This document shows positions 60,276-64,000 of a DNA stretch of 64,000 nt, piece after piece; the stretch's first letter is position 1; each line of letters begins with the position of its first letter. The translations under genes and the position numbers were made by a program. Source of the stretch: Roseobacter insulae (GTDB taxonomy: Bacteria > Pseudomonadota > Alphaproteobacteria > Rhodobacterales > Rhodobacteraceae); NCBI RefSeq assembly GCF_019375555.1, contig NZ_JAHXDN010000001.1, positions 287,501-351,500 of the forward strand, given 5' to 3'. A model generated the notes under the pieces. It did not search any database. It saw nothing but the letters and a program-made list of their open reading frames with translations, and was not told the origin of the DNA.

Positions 60276-61479
60276 CCGCCGCCAGATCGGCTGCATCAAT
60301 CAAGGCCAAGATATCCGCATCCGGCCCCCCGGCTGCAATGACCCGCGCGATCTCCGGTCCCAAGGGATCCTGCACCGCACGGTTTGCCGCCGTCTCCGCC
60401 CTGCAGAATGCAAGCCAGGCCCGCACACCCCGACCCAACGCCGGGGCCGTGATGTCATCCGCATGCAACGCGCGGAGGCTCTCGAACATCCGGTACGGCA
60501 GCTTTTGCGAACCATCCATCGCGATCTGCCTCAGGCTGTGGTTGATGTGCGGATTGTCAAACCGCGCAATCAGGGCCTCGGCATAGGCAAGCGCTTTCGC
60601 TTGCACCTCAGGCGCGAGCGTTTGCGCGGCCTCCGCCATCAGGGCGCGCGCCTCGGCACGTAACCTGCTGTCACCCACCGCTTCGTGTACATAATCGTAC
60701 CCGGCCAGTATCCCGGCATAGGCCAGCATCGAATGCGCCGCGTTCAGCATGCGCAGTTTGCGCATCTCGTGCGGGGCCACATCGGTAACGAATTGGACAT
60801 CCCGCCACTCCGGGCGGGGACCGGCGAAACTGTCTTCGATCACCCATTCGCGAAACGGCTCGGTCGGAACGGCCATCTTGTCGCCCGTCACCTGCCGCAG
60901 CGTGTCCGTGGTTGCCGGGGTGATCCGGTCAACCATGCTGTTGGGGAAGGTCACGCGGGACGTGTCCAGCGGAAGCGCCGCGCGCGCGGCGAACTCCTGA
61001 ACCGCGTTGCGCAGCGTGTCCCCATTGTCATTGCGATTGTCGCAACTGAGCACGGTGACCGGCGCCCTCCGCCGCGCAAGCCCATGCGCCAGCAAACCGA
61101 TTACCGTGCGCGGCCCACGGCCTGAGAGATCTCCGGCAATCAGCGGATCGGACGTGTCCAACCTGTTGTCAGCGCCAAGGTGGTAGCCTTTCTCCGTTAC
61201 CGTGACGGAGATGATGTGGACATCCTCTGCCACGATCTGGACCAACACCGCCGCGGGGTCTTCTGGCGCCACGAGGATGTCGTCGAACACGGTAATACGC
61301 TTTGTGCCCTCTCCCTGAATGGCAAGGGTGTAGTCAAACCCCTGTGCCGCCAGCCCGTCGCGAACAGCAGCGGACCGCAGGCTTACGCCAGTCACCGACC
61401 AGCCGCCCGCATCCTGTGTGTAATCAGCCAGATGCGCCCGGCAGAAGTTCCCGACACCGATATGAAGAATGCGGGGCAT
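60262..61479 (-). CDS. Mannitol dehydrogenase family (tagaturonate/fructuronate reductase-like)
   Basis: 405-aa long-chain polyol dehydrogenase. N-terminal ILHIGVGNFCRAHLADY, DNRNDNGDTLRNAVQEFA, and catalytic region NPHINHSLRQIAMDGSQKLPYRM containing the active-site Lys; MLNAAHSMLAYAGILAGYDYVHEAVGD is typical of uronate reductases. About 80 residues shorter than E. coli UxaB/UxuB (~483 aa). Expected to reduce tagaturonate to altronate (or fructuronate to mannonate), linking UxaC to UxaA. The ATG overlaps the uxaC stop (TGATG). Which hexuronate it prefers is open. Confidence 0.87.
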   Translation of the reverse strand: MPRILHIGVGNFCRAHLADYTQDAGGWSVTGVSLRSAAVRDGLAAQGFDYTLAIQGEGTKRITVFDDILVAPEDPAAVLVQIVAEDVHIISVTVTEKGYHLGADNRLDTSDPLIAGDLSGRGPRTVIGLLAHGLARRRAPVTVLSCDNRNDNGDTLRNAVQEFAARAALPLDTSRVTFPNSMVDRITPATTDTLRQVTGDKMAVPTEPFREWVIEDSFAGPRPEWRDVQFVTDVAPHEMRKLRMLNAAHSMLAYAGILAGYDYVHEAVGDSRLRAEARALMAEAAQTLAPEVQAKALAYAEALIARFDNPHINHSLRQIAMDGSQKLPYRMFESLRALHADDITAPALGRGVRAWLAFCRAETAANRAVQDPLGPEIARVIAAGGPDADILALIDAADLAAVIQE

Positions 61480-62840
61480 CAGCCGGACAATCGATAGGCG
61501 TCGCGGGCCAGATCGGTCGCCAACAGGGTCGCCAGTGCACGCGCATCGGTCATGCCACAGGCGCTTCTGGCAACCTGCTCGCTCAAATGCAGCGCCACGC
61601 CGCGCCGCCAGAGATCATGGCGGGCGGGAATCGACAGGAAGGCCCTCGTATCGTCGTTGAAGCCTGCGAGATTGTAATAACCTGCCGTCTCGACAACCTG
61701 ATCGAAGTACCGCGCGATGCCAGCGGCGCTGTCGTGGAACCACCACGGCGGTCCGATGCGCAAACAGGGCCAGTGGCCGGCCATCGGGGCCAACTCGCGC
61801 GCGTAGGTTGTCTCGTCCAGGGTAAACAGGATCAGGGTGAACTCCGGGGCGTTGCCGACACGGTTCAACAAAGGCTCCAGCCCGCGCACCCAATCGGTGG
61901 CAACAGGGATATCAGCCCCCTTGTCACGACCAAACCGCGCCATCACGGCCTGGTTGGTGTTACGCCTGCTGCCGCCATGGATCTGCATGACCAGCCCATC
62001 CTCCACCGACATCTGCGCCATTTCGATCAGCATATGGCCATAAAATCGTTGCGCATCTTCCGCCGATCCGGTGCCTGCCCGCAGGCGCTGGAATAGTGTC
62101 TCGGGCTCGGCCAGCCATTCGGTGTAAACAGCCTCGATCGCATGATCCGTTGCGGTGGCGCCTGCAGCGATGAAGACGGCGCGACGCTGGCGCAGCGCGG
62201 TGAGATACCCATCGAAAGTACACGTGTCTGCCCCGGTCAGAACCGCCAACTGGTCGAGATTGGTGCGAAACGAAGGATCTGCCGGGTCAAGAAGGCTGTC
62301 GGGGCGGAAGGTGGGGATCACCCGCCCCTGCCAATCGCTGTCACGAATGGCCTGATGGTGCGCGAGGTCATCCAAGGCGGCGTCCGTTGTCGCCAGAACC
62401 TCAATACCGAAACGGTCAAACAACGCCCGGGGGCGGAAATCGGGATGCGCAAGTTTCTCGGCAATCTGGTCGTAGACCTGGTCGGAGGTCGCCGCCGACA
62501 AAGGCGTGGAGATGCCAAGCGTTTCGGTCAGGACATAGCTGATCCAGAATCGTGAGGGCGTGCCGAGGAAAAGATGCCAGTTGCTGGCAAACAGCCGAAA
62601 GACATCGCGTGGATTGGCCGCCCCTCCGGCGGAGCCTATGCCCAGATCGGCCAAATCCGCCCCTTGCGAAAAAAGCATCCGGAATACGTAGTGATCCGGA
62701 ACAACCAGAAGGGCGGCCGGGTTCGCAAAAGCCTCGTCATTGGCAAACCATGCCGGGTCGCAATGCCCATGCGGCGAGACAATCGGCGCATCGCGGATTT
62801 CTTCGTAGAGCAGGCCAGCGTCACCGGTCAATATCTGCAC
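61479..62840 (-). CDS. uxaC: Uronate isomerase
   Basis: About 453 aa, amidohydrolase-superfamily isomerase that converts D-glucuronate/D-galacturonate to fructuronate/tagaturonate. Metal-site start APIVSPHGHCDPAWFANDEAF, then ETLGISTPLSA, VLATTDAALDDLAHHQAI (the TTD motif), VIPTFRPDSLLDP and late EMAQMSVEDGLVMQIHGGSRRN. The start is taken as the GTG at 62840 with GGGGG a few bases upstream; the open frame to 62984 would run into the neighbouring gene on the other strand. First gene of a minus-strand pair with the reductase. Confidence 0.9.
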   Translation of the reverse strand: MQILTGDAGLLYEEIRDAPIVSPHGHCDPAWFANDEAFANPAALLVVPDHYVFRMLFSQGADLADLGIGSAGGAANPRDVFRLFASNWHLFLGTPSRFWISYVLTETLGISTPLSAATSDQVYDQIAEKLAHPDFRPRALFDRFGIEVLATTDAALDDLAHHQAIRDSDWQGRVIPTFRPDSLLDPADPSFRTNLDQLAVLTGADTCTFDGYLTALRQRRAVFIAAGATATDHAIEAVYTEWLAEPETLFQRLRAGTGSAEDAQRFYGHMLIEMAQMSVEDGLVMQIHGGSRRNTNQAVMARFGRDKGADIPVATDWVRGLEPLLNRVGNAPEFTLILFTLDETTYARELAPMAGHWPCLRIGPPWWFHDSAAGIARYFDQVVETAGYYNLAGFNDDTRAFLSIPARHDLWRRGVALHLSEQVARSACGMTDARALATLLATDLARDAYRLSG

Positions 62841-62955
62841 ATATGCCCCCAGAAATCCTGTATTTTTGCTGACAATACCACGAATTTTCACGAGTGCATC
62901 TTTTGCTTGGCCTTTTGTCGGTTTCCTGCAAATCTCGCCGCAGCTGGGAGGAGAC

Positions 62956-63996
62956 ATGAGGATTGCGCTGATCGGGCTGGGCATGGTGGCAGATACCCAT
63001 CTGGCCGCAATTCAGCATTCTGACAAAGGGCTTCATCTGGTAGGGGTGTTCGGGCGCGATCCTGGACGCGCGCAGATGTTTTCCGACAAGGCGTCCGGCG
63101 CGTTGGGATACCCGGTTGCCCGCTTCACCACCGCCCGCGAGATCGCAAACAGCCCGGAAATCGACTTCGTGATCCTTGCGACGCCACCAGACGCGCGCCA
63201 TGAAATCGTTGACATGATGGCTGCGGCGGGCAAGCCGATCCTGATGGAAAAACCCATCGAAAGGACCCTCGCTGCCGCCAATAAAATCGTCGCCACCTGC
63301 GCCAGCCAACAGGTGCCGTTGGGGATCGTGTTCCAACACCGTGCGCGGGCTGGATCGCAAGCCATGAAACAAAAGGTGGACGCAGGCGTTCTGGGTCAGA
63401 TAGCCACGGTGGATATCAGGGTTCCCTGGTGGCGCGAGCAAAGCTATTACGACGCGCCCGGGCGGGGCACATACGCGCGCGACGGCGGTGGCGTGATGAT
63501 CAACCAGGCCATTCACACGCTGGATCTTGCGCTGTGGGTGCTGGGCCCCGTTCTGAATGTGCAGGCCCTGATGCGCAGCACTCCGCTGCATCATCTTGAG
63601 GCGGAAGACTGGGCCGGCGCCCTGTTCGAGATGGATAATGGCGCAATCGGCACGCTGATGGCGACCACAGCCGCCTACCCGGGCGGCGCGGAAAGCCTGA
63701 GTGTGCAAGGCACCAAGGCGTCCGCACATCTGGCGTCGGGCGTTCTGACGGTGACCCTCATGGATGGTCGTATCGAGACGATCGGATCGCAGGCCGACAC
63801 CGGCGGCGGCGCTGATCCCATGGCCTTTACGCATGCGTGGCACCAGACGATCATCGAAGATTTCGCCAACTGCCTGAAAAGCGGCGCACCCCCCATCGCG
63901 GACGGTCACAGCAGCCTTGCAGCGCACCGCGTCATTGACGCCATGGAACGGGCGACCGTATCCGGAGAACGTACAAAGGTATCGCACGCAACATGA
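62956..63996 (+). CDS. Gfo/Idh/MocA family oxidoreductase 2
   Basis: 346 aa. Rossmann motif IALIGLGMVADTHLAAIQH; MEKPIERTLAAANKIVATC with the catalytic Lys; FQHRARAGSQAMKQ; GGGVMINQAIHTLDLALWVLG with the catalytic His region. Only distantly like the first Gfo/Idh protein at 55721. GGGAGGAG lies 5 nt before the ATG at 62956. It is divergent from uxaC (115-bp promoter region) and overlaps the next gene by ATGA, so the catabolic island continues to the right. Confidence 0.92.
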   Translation: MRIALIGLGMVADTHLAAIQHSDKGLHLVGVFGRDPGRAQMFSDKASGALGYPVARFTTAREIANSPEIDFVILATPPDARHEIVDMMAAAGKPILMEKPIERTLAAANKIVATCASQQVPLGIVFQHRARAGSQAMKQKVDAGVLGQIATVDIRVPWWREQSYYDAPGRGTYARDGGGVMINQAIHTLDLALWVLGPVLNVQALMRSTPLHHLEAEDWAGALFEMDNGAIGTLMATTAAYPGGAESLSVQGTKASAHLASGVLTVTLMDGRIETIGSQADTGGGADPMAFTHAWHQTIIEDFANCLKSGAPPIADGHSSLAAHRVIDAMERATVSGERTKVSHAT

Positions 63997-64000
63997 CCCT
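63993..64000 (+). CDS. Start of the next gene (partial, cut by window end)
   Basis: An ATG at 63993 overlaps the stop codon of the Gfo/Idh gene in the string ATGA, the coupling used throughout this region. Only three codons (Met-Thr-Leu/partial) are visible, so nothing can be said about the product. Confidence 0.4.

Noticed and set aside
41944-64000. Horizontal acquisition of the whole sugar-acid island
   Set aside because: Gene style (overlaps, ribosome sites, GC-rich codon use by eye) looks like the rest of the window, and I see no integrase, tRNA junction or flanking repeat. It may still be accessory, but the sequence gives no direct sign of transfer.
1-64000. CRISPR arrays, insertion sequences or prophage genes
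   Set aside because: No regularly spaced repeats, transposase, integrase or phage structural genes were seen.

Overview
This window looks like chromosomal DNA of a marine alphaproteobacterium of the Roseobacter group (Rhodobacterales). The evidence is a high-GC, densely packed gene set with many ATGA/GTGA/TGATG start-stop overlaps, a typical alphaproteobacterial 16S 5' end and 41-residue L36 protein, an RpoE-ChrR singlet-oxygen module with its target operon, a Liv-type cluster carrying two acyl-CoA ligases, and TRAP-linked sugar-acid catabolism. I see no insertion sequence, prophage, CRISPR array or plasmid gene. The last gene runs off the right edge.

Layout. 1-937: 5' end of a 16S rRNA gene (minus strand) with leader, boxA and promoter. 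About 190-350 bp upstream of that promoter lies an unexplained block with one perfect DnaA box and nine GANTC (CcrM) sites. 938-12.6 kb: housekeeping genes, namely MsrPQ methionine sulfoxide repair, a HAD phosphatase, ClpB with a heat-shock-type promoter, PyrF, a Nudix hydrolase, DNA polymerase IV, an N-formylglutamate amidohydrolase-like protein, tRNA-Val, L36, an EamA exporter and a YghU-type GST. 12.6-25.8 kb: a lone Fe3+-type ABC permease, then a branched-chain-type ABC system (LivFGHMK). The ABC system is interleaved with a PaaK-like ligase, a long-chain acyl-CoA synthetase, a cupin, a GFA-domain protein and two unknown periplasmic proteins. It probably imports and CoA-activates an organic or aromatic acid.

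26-36 kb: a hybrid histidine kinase with its response regulator, an M20 amidohydrolase, an orphan NAD-type formate dehydrogenase alpha subunit, a histidine phosphatase, a GST and a saccharopine dehydrogenase. 35.9-41.9 kb: a five-gene operon (FAD oxidoreductase, DUF1365, MFS, DUF3833, SDR) transcribed divergently from rpoE-chrR. Both directions carry the same promoter pattern (ATCC, 16 bp, CGTA), which fits sigma-E control. This matches the arrangement I remember from Rhodobacter sphaeroides.

42-64 kb: a large sugar-acid catabolic island. Its left part encodes a non-phosphorylative 'diketo-hydrolase' style route (IlvD/Edd dehydratase, SDR, FAH hydrolase, 2-hydroxyacid dehydrogenase). Divergent from it are a HIBADH-family dehydrogenase and a DenD-like dehydrogenase. 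Next come a GntR regulator, a TRAP transporter and a long plus-strand operon: PhyH dioxygenase, altronate dehydratase, PD-(D/E)XK-like protein, Gfo/Idh/MocA oxidoreductase, second PhyH dioxygenase, HIBADH-like protein, EamA permease and KDG kinase. Facing it are UxaC and a mannitol-dehydrogenase-family reductase. UxaC, the reductase, UxaA and KdgK would take a hexuronate to KDPG. The two Fe(II)/2-oxoglutarate dioxygenases and two Gfo/Idh proteins suggest that the real substrate is a modified uronic or aldonic acid. This island is the best candidate for an undescribed pathway in the window.
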